From positions 1 through 7,457 of the forward strand of contig CAZVWS010000074.1 in NCBI GenBank assembly GCA_964631255.1: 7,457 bases of DNA. Reading direction: 5' to 3'. Position numbers and translations under genes: made by a program. Source of the DNA: JBGZFC01 sp964631255 (lineage in GTDB: Bacteria > Bacteroidota > Bacteroidia > Bacteroidales > Dysgonomonadaceae). Positions 1 to 5,450 of the stretch are shown one piece after another. Each line of letters opens with the position of its first letter. Position 1 is the first letter of the stretch. Below the pieces are notes generated by a model, which worked only from the letters and a program-made list of their open reading frames with translations, made no database searches and was not told the origin of the DNA.

Positions 1-95
1 TTATGGTGCATCACCCCAAATACGTTTTCAACCAAGATATGCTCAGCTACGGTGCCGCGTATTGGGTAGCGTTGACGGAGGATTATTTGAAATAA
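1..95 (+). CDS. C-terminal end of a probable M20-family amidohydrolase (partial)
   Basis: An open frame enters from the left edge and ends with TAA at 93-95, leaving 30 visible codons. The visible end contains HHPKYVFNQDMLSYGAAYW and finishes in DYLK. This resembles the C-terminus of M20-family metal-dependent amidohydrolases (hippurate hydrolase / aminoacylase-like), which typically end with H-x-P-x-[FY]-x-F-N-[DQ] followed by a hydrophobic helix containing GAA and a short charged tail. In that family the motif lies in the catalytic domain near a metal-binding histidine. The ATG at position 3 is almost certainly an internal methionine, because the fragment is too short to be a gene and reads as a family C-terminus. 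The family call rests on this short stretch only. The substrate cannot be inferred. Confidence 0.6.
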   Translation, partial: MVHHPKYVFNQDMLSYGAAYWVALTEDYLK

Positions 96-130
96 AAGAA
101 AAAAAGTCTAATTGTTTACCAATCTAAAAG

Positions 131-165
131 TCTTGAATCTCGGTTCATGGCTCTTGGTTCTAAAA
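131..165. repeat. Degenerate heptanucleotide tandem repeat (TCTTGGT-like, five units)
   Basis: Five consecutive 7-bp units can be laid out without gaps: TCTTGAA, TCTCGGT, TCATGGC, TCTTGGT and TCTAAAA. Each begins with TC, and the consensus is close to TCTTGGT. Another TCTAAAA lies just upstream at 123-129. The array sits in the short gap between the stop codon at 95 and the PepSY-like gene at 177. It also contains the ATG at 147, which makes that ATG unlikely to be a real start. The units are diverged, so this looks like a decayed array. No function is evident. Confidence 0.5.
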
Positions 166-176
166 ATTATAAACTG

Positions 177-617
177 ATGAAGCATAAATTTTTCACAACG
201 GCACTTCTTTTCATCGTTTGCTTCGTATTACCTGCGCTTGCCCAAGATGACAAACCTTTGCCTCTGGAGCAACTGCCCGCGGCAATCCATCAATTCGTGA
301 GCACCCATTTTCCGCAACTGCAGATAACGGAAGCGCAAAAAGAGGTGCAAGGCAAAAAAGTGGAATACGAAATTGAATTAAACGATGATGTGAAACTGGA
401 ATTTGACGGAAGATGTCGCATCAAGGAGATAGAAAGCGATAATGAATTGCCGGCAAGTGTTATTCCGCAACGTATTGCCAATTATGTATCTACCCATCAT
501 CCCGGCAGAATTATCCGGCAATGGAAACGCGACGGGGGATACCAGAAAATTGAGTTGGACAACGATGTAAAACTTAATTTCGATAGAAAAGGTAATTTTG
601 TGCGCAAGAGTTCTTAA
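177..617 (+). CDS. Small secreted protein with two PepSY-like repeats
   Basis: This is a 146-residue exported protein of unknown function. I chose the ATG at 177 rather than the in-frame ATG at 147. From 177 the product starts with a textbook signal peptide: MKHK, then a hydrophobic core over residues 5-21, and a likely signal peptidase I site after ALA at residue 22. The 147 start would add ten residues encoded by repeat DNA. The mature part is a duplication. Residues about 33-85 and 88-146 each carry a [FY]VSTHxP element, then an (I)EL[ND][DN]DVKL[EN]FD strand pair, and a short basic or acidic end. This matches the small periplasmic PepSY-like family of Bacteroidota (formerly DUF2874 / PF11396, also called putative beta-lactamase-inhibitor-like). 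The fold is a guess from pattern. A direct role in peptidase inhibition is not shown. It is followed closely by an intrinsic terminator, so it is probably the last or only gene of its transcript. Confidence 0.8.
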   Translation: MKHKFFTTALLFIVCFVLPALAQDDKPLPLEQLPAAIHQFVSTHFPQLQITEAQKEVQGKKVEYEIELNDDVKLEFDGRCRIKEIESDNELPASVIPQRIANYVSTHHPGRIIRQWKRDGGYQKIELDNDVKLNFDRKGNFVRKSS

Positions 618-636
618 ATGGCTCGTGATGCATAAG

Positions 637-684
637 AAAGTCCGAAGTTTTGGTACTAATTGCACCATTGCTTCGGACTTTTTT
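637..684 (+). terminator. Intrinsic terminator after the PepSY-like gene
   Basis: AAAGTCCGAAG at 637-647 pairs perfectly with CTTCGGACTTT at 671-681, giving an 11-bp stem. Within the loop, TGGT (651-654) can pair with ACCA (664-667). A run of six T follows directly (679-684), partly inside the stem. It lies 20 bp beyond the stop at 617 and fits a rho-independent terminator for the plus-strand gene. On the minus strand the hairpin is followed by CTTATG, a weak T-tract, so it may also stop the lipoprotein operon arriving from 762. Confidence 0.85.
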
Positions 685-761
685 GACCCGATTTTTTTGT
701 AATCACCCCAACAAATCAGCTCTTCTGATAGTGTATAATGAAGAAAATATTTTGTGTTGTA

Positions 762-1493
762 TCAGTTGTGAAATACTCTCATCGTGTAAGAAGGCGTCGT
801 GAATAAATCGTTCAAGTCAGAATTATAAAATCTAAATTTGATAAATATGTCTTTTAATTTTGTTCCAGTTGATGGATACAGGTTGCGAATTTCTTTCAAA
901 TTTGCAGCTATAAATTTTGTCTTTTTCTCCAGTTTTCCGGTAGCGGTACCGGTTTTGGTCATCACTACATCAATTACATATTCGTCTTCAATCGGTTGTG
1001 GCTGAGCCAAGTAAAAATCGAGCGAGGTAATTTCTCCTTCTCTTGCTTCAAACGTATATTCAATCAGCCAGTTATCGTTGAAATAATCTGATACGTCATA
1101 CACCGATGGGCGCATGCTAAAGTAGATGGTATCTGTCAGAGTGGGTAACTCAACAACCGTTTGTAGCGTACTTTGGTCAATTGATACCGGGTCACCAATA
1201 AGTTGTGCTTGAAGAAACGACAAGTCTTCCTCGTTGAGTGTCCCCATTTCCGATGTCCAATTGTAGGATAGGAAGTAGCATTCGCCCGACTCCATATCGT
1301 TCTGAATTTCATTAGAAGTAATGGTTAAATAACCCATATCCCAATTGAAAATGCGAGCCACGTTGACGCCCAAAGGACTCTTGGTTATGTATGCAAAATC
1401 CTTTCCTGAAATTTGCTCTTTGCCGTCTTTTATACAAGAAGTAAAGGTGAGTCCAACCAATAAAATTGCAAGAAGTAAAATCATTTTTTTCAT
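762..1493 (-). CDS. Lipoprotein, possibly NigD-like, third gene of the sigma/anti-sigma operon
   Basis: This is a 243-residue predicted lipoprotein. It starts with a short basic N-terminus and a hydrophobic core (residues 4-17), ending in a TSC lipobox-type site with the lipidated cysteine at residue 20. The residues after the cysteine are IKDGKE. A lysine plus acidic residue just after the cysteine loosely resembles the surface-export signal of Bacteroidota lipoproteins. The mature protein looks beta-rich. The segment GYLTITSNEI followed by a GECYFLSYNW strand (about residues 54-80) would suit the N-terminal OB-like domain of the NigD family, and the rest a C-terminal beta domain. I place it in that family only tentatively. 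It lies 34 bp after the barrel gene, in the same orientation, and is likely co-transcribed. In Bacteroides thetaiotaomicron the Dma1 anti-sigma factor acts on vesiculation through the lipoprotein NigD1. That analogy, more than sequence similarity, suggests this is the system's effector or target. Confidence 0.6.
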   Translation of the reverse strand: MKKMILLLAILLVGLTFTSCIKDGKEQISGKDFAYITKSPLGVNVARIFNWDMGYLTITSNEIQNDMESGECYFLSYNWTSEMGTLNEEDLSFLQAQLIGDPVSIDQSTLQTVVELPTLTDTIYFSMRPSVYDVSDYFNDNWLIEYTFEAREGEITSLDFYLAQPQPIEDEYVIDVVMTKTGTATGKLEKKTKFIAANLKEIRNLYPSTGTKLKDIFIKFRFYNSDLNDLFTTPSYTMRVFHN

Positions 1494-1527
1494 AAATATT
1501 CTGTTTTATGTTTGTGTTTATAATTTT

Positions 1528-2829
1528 CTAAAAACTGTATCTGACGCCCAAATTGAGATCCAAAACTATCTTTTTGTCCGAATAAAATGTTTTATACTCA
1601 TTGTTGGCATCAAAATAATACGAACCGCCTACTTTTCCGTATAAATTCAATTTATAGAGAATGGGATAGGCTACCCCAACCCCTGCATTGATGGAATATT
1701 GCGGATTTTTTTGTTTTATTTTTATTATAGACGGATATATAGGCGCATTGTACAGAGTATTCTCATCGCCACTGTTTACCACGTTTTTATATTCGCCACC
1801 GAAATCTTTTTCCACCATTCCCCCGAGCGATGCATAAAAATTAAATTTCTTGTATGTGAGGATGTTGTAGTTTATCTGCAACGGAATTCCCAAATAATGG
1901 ATATTTTGCGTTACCTGATTTTGGCGGACATTGTTGCTGTTTTTTAACTTAGAAAATAGGTATGTATATACCAATCCGGTTTCTATAGAAAGGTAGTCTG
2001 TCAAGTTTTTGGATGCGGTAATTCCGAAAGATACGGGTTGCGCGTGCAGCATTTCTGAAATATTTTTTGCCGGAAGTATGTTGGTCGTGAACATTTCGTT
2101 ATTGCCATACGTGCTTTCTGTTTGAGTTATACTGGGCAATGAATTGCGCAAAGTCATGGGTGTATTTACCGTTTTCTGGAATGGCGATAGTCCGCCTTTT
2201 GCATTGATTGCCAATGTCATCGGGTCTTGTGTCAGGTCCGACTCTTCGTCCACAAAAAACTCTTTTTCTGCAATTTCTACAAACTCCAGCATACGTTTTT
2301 CTGCTTCTGCTTGTGAAATTTGTTCCTGTTTTTGCGGTTCGTTTGGTTTGGTTGGTTCTTCTGCAAATACGGTATTTGAGTCTTCTTTAATATCGTTATC
2401 CGGCAAGGTATTATTTGTTGTCTCTGTGTAAGAGCGTTTTGTATGCTTTTTATTCTGTACTTTTGGCGAGGCTTGGACAAGCAAAATTTCGGTATCTGCC
2501 TGTGTGTTGTTTTGAATTGTCGAGTTTTCGATATTTTGGCTTGCTGTATTGTTTTCGGTTACTGCAAGTGCTGTATCCTGCTCGGTTGTTGTTTGGGCAA
2601 CACGAACGTTTTGGTCGATATTACGCGGTGTTTGCAAGAAAAACAGACTTCCTATCAGCAAGGTAGCGATAGCCGCGGCTGCACCCCAAATGCGTTGCTT
2701 GAGCAGTATCGGTTTCCTTCTTTGCGAAAGAGTCTCTTCAATCCGTTGCCATCCATCGCTTGGCGGCAATGCCTCAAAGTCTTTGAATTTAGATTGAAAA
2801 CTTTCTTTTATGTTATTTTTCTCTTTCAT
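1528..2829 (-). CDS. Dma-like dual membrane-spanning anti-sigma factor with C-terminal outer-membrane beta-barrel
   Basis: The 433-residue product has four visible parts. Residues 1-45 are charged and probably cytoplasmic, with LPPSDGWQRIEETL at 21-34, the type of short motif seen at the start of Bacteroidota sigma-linked membrane proteins. Residues 48-65 form one hydrophobic transmembrane helix. Residues about 66-260 are rich in T, N, Q, E and P, with no hydrophobic segment, and look disordered. Residues about 262-433 contain alternating strands and loops such as LSIETGLVYTYLF and YSINAGVGVAYPI. The protein ends in VRYSF, a terminal phenylalanine typical of outer-membrane barrels assembled by the BAM machinery; the barrel resembles the porin/OMP_b-brl type. 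There is no N-terminal signal peptide, so the helix anchors the protein in the inner membrane while the barrel would sit in the outer membrane. This is the architecture reported for Dma anti-sigma factors. The gene starts 7 bp after the sigma factor stop, supporting a cognate pair. Anti-sigma activity is inferred, not seen. Confidence 0.75.
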   Translation of the reverse strand: MKEKNNIKESFQSKFKDFEALPPSDGWQRIEETLSQRRKPILLKQRIWGAAAAIATLLIGSLFFLQTPRNIDQNVRVAQTTTEQDTALAVTENNTASQNIENSTIQNNTQADTEILLVQASPKVQNKKHTKRSYTETTNNTLPDNDIKEDSNTVFAEEPTKPNEPQKQEQISQAEAEKRMLEFVEIAEKEFFVDEESDLTQDPMTLAINAKGGLSPFQKTVNTPMTLRNSLPSITQTESTYGNNEMFTTNILPAKNISEMLHAQPVSFGITASKNLTDYLSIETGLVYTYLFSKLKNSNNVRQNQVTQNIHYLGIPLQINYNILTYKKFNFYASLGGMVEKDFGGEYKNVVNSGDENTLYNAPIYPSIIKIKQKNPQYSINAGVGVAYPILYKLNLYGKVGGSYYFDANNEYKTFYSDKKIVLDLNLGVRYSF

Positions 2830-2836
2830 TTATCTT

Positions 2837-3391
2837 TTATCGTTTGTTTTTTTCGAGAGCCGAGAATACTTTTTTTTGTAAAGCCACTTTTGCTCTATAA
2901 AATTGCGAACGGGATGCATTTTCTGTAATCCCCAATTGTTGTGCAATTTCTCTGTGTGTCATATCTTCAAATATAAATAAATTGAAAATAGTTCTGTAGC
3001 CATTGGGTAACTCCTCTATCAGTTTCAAAATTTCGTCTCTGCTTATACCTTCTAAGTCGAAATAGTCAATATCTGTCTCTTCTTCTATTGTTTCAATATC
3101 GGTAACCGGATCGAAAAAAGAAAATTTCTGCTTTTCTTTCCGATAATTTTCGATAGAAATATTCACAAATATTTTCCGCATCCATCCTTCGAACGAGCCT
3201 TTCCCTTGATAGGAATTTATTTGTGTGAAAACCTTGATAAACCCATCGTGTAACAGATCGCTTGCGGCATCTCTGTCTGTGCAATAACGCAAGCAGACAG
3301 CCATCATTTTGGGAGCATACAAATCGTACAACGCTTTTTGTGCGCTACGGTTCTGCTTCTTACATGCTGCTATCAATTGCGTATCGTTCAT
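2837..3391 (-). CDS. ECF-type RNA polymerase sigma factor (sigma-70 family)
   Basis: This is a 184-residue sigma factor, a usual length for the extracytoplasmic-function group. Region 2 spans about residues 19-86 and includes DLLHDGFIKVF (45-55), then a YQGKGSFEGWMRKIFVN segment that forms the -10 recognition helix area. Residues 94-114 are a strongly acidic linker. Region 4 spans about 121-172 and contains LPNGYRTIFNLF, followed by a helix-turn-helix, MTHREIAQQLGITENASRSQ (144-163), which binds the -35 element. There are no extra C-terminal domains. It is the first gene of the minus-strand operon, and the gene for its probable membrane anti-sigma partner begins 7 bp downstream. By analogy with Das1/Dma1 of Bacteroides thetaiotaomicron it would be held inactive by the N-terminus of that partner. 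Autoregulation is likely for such sigma factors, but no ECF promoter could be assigned. The ATG at 3391 gives a normal family N-terminus. Confidence 0.93.
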   Translation of the reverse strand: MNDTQLIAACKKQNRSAQKALYDLYAPKMMAVCLRYCTDRDAASDLLHDGFIKVFTQINSYQGKGSFEGWMRKIFVNISIENYRKEKQKFSFFDPVTDIETIEEETDIDYFDLEGISRDEILKLIEELPNGYRTIFNLFIFEDMTHREIAQQLGITENASRSQFYRAKVALQKKVFSALEKNKR

Positions 3392-3417
3392 TACTGCCGC
3401 TTACATTTGTTTAGATG

Positions 3418-3445
3418 AAAAAAAAAAGAAAACGCTGCATGGCGT
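3418..3445 (-). promoter_or_regulatory. Hairpin plus T10 tract in the sigma-factor leader (possible attenuator)
   Basis: Read on the minus strand, ACGC (3445-3442) and GCGT (3435-3432) form a short stem around a six-base loop, with one possible extra G-U pair. TTTC and an uninterrupted run of ten T (3427-3418) follow. The element ends 26 bp before the sigma start codon. The layout is that of a weak intrinsic terminator inside the leader. The stem is only 4-5 bp, so it could equally be chance next to a homopolymer run. Confidence 0.3.
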
Positions 3446-3484
3446 CGTAGATTTTCCATCATTTTATAAATAATTAACCATTTT

Positions 3485-3515
3485 GGTGAGGGAATAATTG
3501 TGTCAATTACCCACC
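3485..3515. promoter_or_regulatory. Bulged stem-loop in the divergent intergenic region
   Basis: The sequence can fold into three stacked helices. GGT (3485-3487) pairs with ACC (3513-3515), GGG (3490-3492) with CCC (3510-3512), and TAATTG (3495-3500) with CAATTA (3504-3509), around a TGT loop. Two 2-base bulges (GA and AA) lie on the left arm only. That gives 12 base pairs in 31 bases. On the plus strand a T-rich stretch starts 7 bases after the stem, too far for a standard terminator. On the minus strand no T-tract follows. It could be an operator palindrome or a structured 5' leader of the sigma operon. Confidence 0.4.
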
Positions 3516-3555
3516 CGAACCCTTTTTCTTTATTTGTGTTACTCAAAAGAAAGTT

Positions 3556-3563
3556 CAAAAGTA
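3556..3563 (-). promoter_or_regulatory. Candidate -7 element for the sigma-factor operon
   Basis: Read on the minus strand, 3563-3556 is TACTTTTG, an exact match to the Bacteroidota TAnnTTTG -7 consensus. No TTTG-like -33 element lies at the expected distance of about 19-21 bases, so the assignment is weak. If used, it would give a leader of roughly 155-160 bases containing the stem-loop at 3485-3515 and the T10 hairpin at 3418-3445. Confidence 0.3.
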
Positions 3564-3584
3564 ACAAAAATGCAAATCATTAAA

Positions 3585-3615
3585 TTGCAATATACATACT
3601 TTTTTTATATTTTTG
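3585..3615 (+). promoter_or_regulatory. Promoter for the sppA-lpxK-pnp operon (Bacteroidota housekeeping type)
   Basis: TTG at 3585-3587 (ATTG from 3584) is followed after 20 bases by TATTTTTG at 3608-3615, which matches the TAnnTTTG -7 element of Bacteroidota sigma-ABfr-type promoters. The spacing is as expected. The start codon of sppA lies 32 bases after the -7 box, giving a 5' leader of roughly 25 bases. The surrounding DNA is very AT-rich, which raises the chance of a false match. Confidence 0.55.
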
Positions 3616-3647
3616 TTGTTTAATACTATAACCAAATAAAATTAGTT

Positions 3648-5426
3648 ATGAAGAATTTCATGAAAATGGTGGCAGCTTCTGTCGTCGGAGTTATTATAGC
3701 AAGTATTGTATTCTCTTTTATTTCCATCTTGATAATGACTGCCATGGTAGGCTCATTTGCAAGCTCATTTAGCACACAAGAGAAATATCTTTTGGAGAAT
3801 AACTCAGTACTTCACCTCAAATTGGAAGGAGCTATCCAAGAGCGAATACCGGAAAATGACCCTTTTTCCGATATGTTTAGCAACAGCAGAGTATCTAACA
3901 TGGCACTGAACGATATAGTGGGAGCCATTAGAAAAGCAAAAAATGACGACAAAATAAAAGGTATTTATATCGATAGTCGTATTTTCAGTGCCTCGTTGGC
4001 CACGCTTACCGAAATCAGACAAGAGTTGTTGAAATTTAAAGAAAGCGACAAATTTATCGTAGCCTATTCAGATGCGTACACGCAAGGCGGTTACTACCTG
4101 TCGTCGGTTGCCGACAAGGTGGTATCCAATCCCGAAGGCATGGTAGATGTGCACGGTTTAGCTTCTAATTTGGTTTTCTTTAAAGATGCATTGGACAAAC
4201 TCGGTGTGAAGATGCAGATTTTTAAGGTAGGAACATACAAATCGGCAGTTGAACCATTTATTCAAACAGAAATGAGCGGTCCCAATCGAGACCAGGTTAA
4301 CTCATATCTGACTGATATGTGGAGTTTTATAAAAGCAGATTTGGCAGCCTCCAGAAATTTGCCCGTTGAACGAATCGATTCGCTTGCCAATCAAGGTGTT
4401 GCTTTGCAAGGAACCGATTTTTTGGTTACTTCCAACTTGGTAGATACATTGCTGTACGAAACACAAATGAAATCTTATTTGCGCTCACTTTTGCAACTGG
4501 ATGAAGATGCAAAAATTCCATCGGCAACGGTGGCAAATATGAAATCGGTAAAAACCGGTACCATCAAGAAAACGAGCAACTCTATCGCCCTGCTCTATGC
4601 CGTAGGCAATATCACGTCGGGTAATGGTTCGCAAGGCATACAAGACAAATATTTGGTAAACGAAATTGAAAAGCTAAGAAAAGATAAAGACATAAAAGCG
4701 GTTGTTTTGCGTGTTAACTCGGGTGGTGGTAGTGCTTACGCATCGGAACAAATATGGAAAGCAATTACCGATTTGAAAGCCGAAAAACCGGTTGTTGTTT
4801 CGATGAGCGACATGGCTGCATCGGGTGGATATTACATCGCGTGCAACGCCGATAAAATTGTAGCCCAACCTACCACACTTACCGGCTCAATCGGTATCTT
4901 CGGGATGATTCCCAATTTTGAAGGAACTACCAAAAAATTAGGTATCAATATGGATGTGGTAAAAACAAACGAGTTTGCCGATTTTGGTAGTGTGAACAGA
5001 CCTTTCAACCAAAAAGAGACAGAACTGATGCAAGTGCACATCAACCGCGGTTACGATTTGTTCTTGAAACGTTGTGCCGACGGACGAAAAATGCACAAGG
5101 ACACTTTGGCACAATATGCCGAAGGCAGAGTTTGGACCGGCAACCAAGCGAAAGAAATTGGATTGGTTGACGAGTTGGGCGGCATTGACAAAGCTATAGA
5201 AATTGCTGCCGACTTGGCAAATTTGGGCAAAAGCTACGTTATTTTTGAATATCCAAAAATGAAAACACCGTTTGAAGAGATGTTTAACAAACAAACAGAT
5301 GAACTGGCTGCCAAAACATTGAAAGAGTATTTGGGCGAAAGCTACGAAATGTTTAGCTTGCTAAAAGACGTGAAGGAACAAGATTACATACAAGCACGTG
5401 TTCCTTACAATATAGTTATCAAATAA
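3648..5426 (+). CDS. sppA: Signal peptide peptidase SppA, long (67K) type
   Basis: This is a 592-residue inner-membrane serine protease that degrades cleaved signal peptides and other membrane-associated peptides, close in length to the E. coli enzyme (about 618). A hydrophobic anchor covers residues 8-33. Two tandem ClpP-like (S49) domains follow. The N-terminal domain supplies the general base: KVGTYKSAVEPF contains Lys198, equivalent to E. coli Lys209. The same domain has TQGGYY at 145-150, where the active domain has ASGGYY, so it lacks the serine. The C-terminal domain carries VNSGGGSA (356-363), forming the oxyanion region, and MAASGGYYIA with the nucleophile Ser392. All catalytic residues are therefore present. 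The gene is the first of a plus-strand operon with lpxK 24 bp downstream, and it diverges from the sigma-factor operon. A TTG/TAnnTTTG promoter precedes it. Confidence 0.96.
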   Translation: MKNFMKMVAASVVGVIIASIVFSFISILIMTAMVGSFASSFSTQEKYLLENNSVLHLKLEGAIQERIPENDPFSDMFSNSRVSNMALNDIVGAIRKAKNDDKIKGIYIDSRIFSASLATLTEIRQELLKFKESDKFIVAYSDAYTQGGYYLSSVADKVVSNPEGMVDVHGLASNLVFFKDALDKLGVKMQIFKVGTYKSAVEPFIQTEMSGPNRDQVNSYLTDMWSFIKADLAASRNLPVERIDSLANQGVALQGTDFLVTSNLVDTLLYETQMKSYLRSLLQLDEDAKIPSATVANMKSVKTGTIKKTSNSIALLYAVGNITSGNGSQGIQDKYLVNEIEKLRKDKDIKAVVLRVNSGGGSAYASEQIWKAITDLKAEKPVVVSMSDMAASGGYYIACNADKIVAQPTTLTGSIGIFGMIPNFEGTTKKLGINMDVVKTNEFADFGSVNRPFNQKETELMQVHINRGYDLFLKRCADGRKMHKDTLAQYAEGRVWTGNQAKEIGLVDELGGIDKAIEIAADLANLGKSYVIFEYPKMKTPFEEMFNKQTDELAAKTLKEYLGESYEMFSLLKDVKEQDYIQARVPYNIVIK

Positions 5427-5450
5427 TTTATATCAATAATAATCAACAAG

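Noticed and set aside
147..176. Upstream in-frame ATG giving a 156-residue version of the PepSY-like protein
   Set aside because: The extra ten residues come largely from the heptamer repeat and would bury the signal peptide. The ATG at 177 starts a textbook one.
378..668. Minus-strand open frame of 96 codons
   Set aside because: Antisense to the PepSY-like gene and running through its terminator hairpin; no recognisable features.
715..729. ATCAG-CTCTT-CTGAT hairpin as terminator of the minus-strand operon
   Set aside because: The stem is only 5 bp and the following minus-strand bases (TTGTTGGGG) are not a T-tract. The hairpin at 637-681 is a better candidate for stopping that transcript.
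2443..2928. Plus-strand open frame of 161 codons
   Set aside because: It lies antisense to the barrel protein and the sigma factor, spans their junction, and is rich in Cys, Phe and Leu as expected for a shadow frame. No family resemblance.
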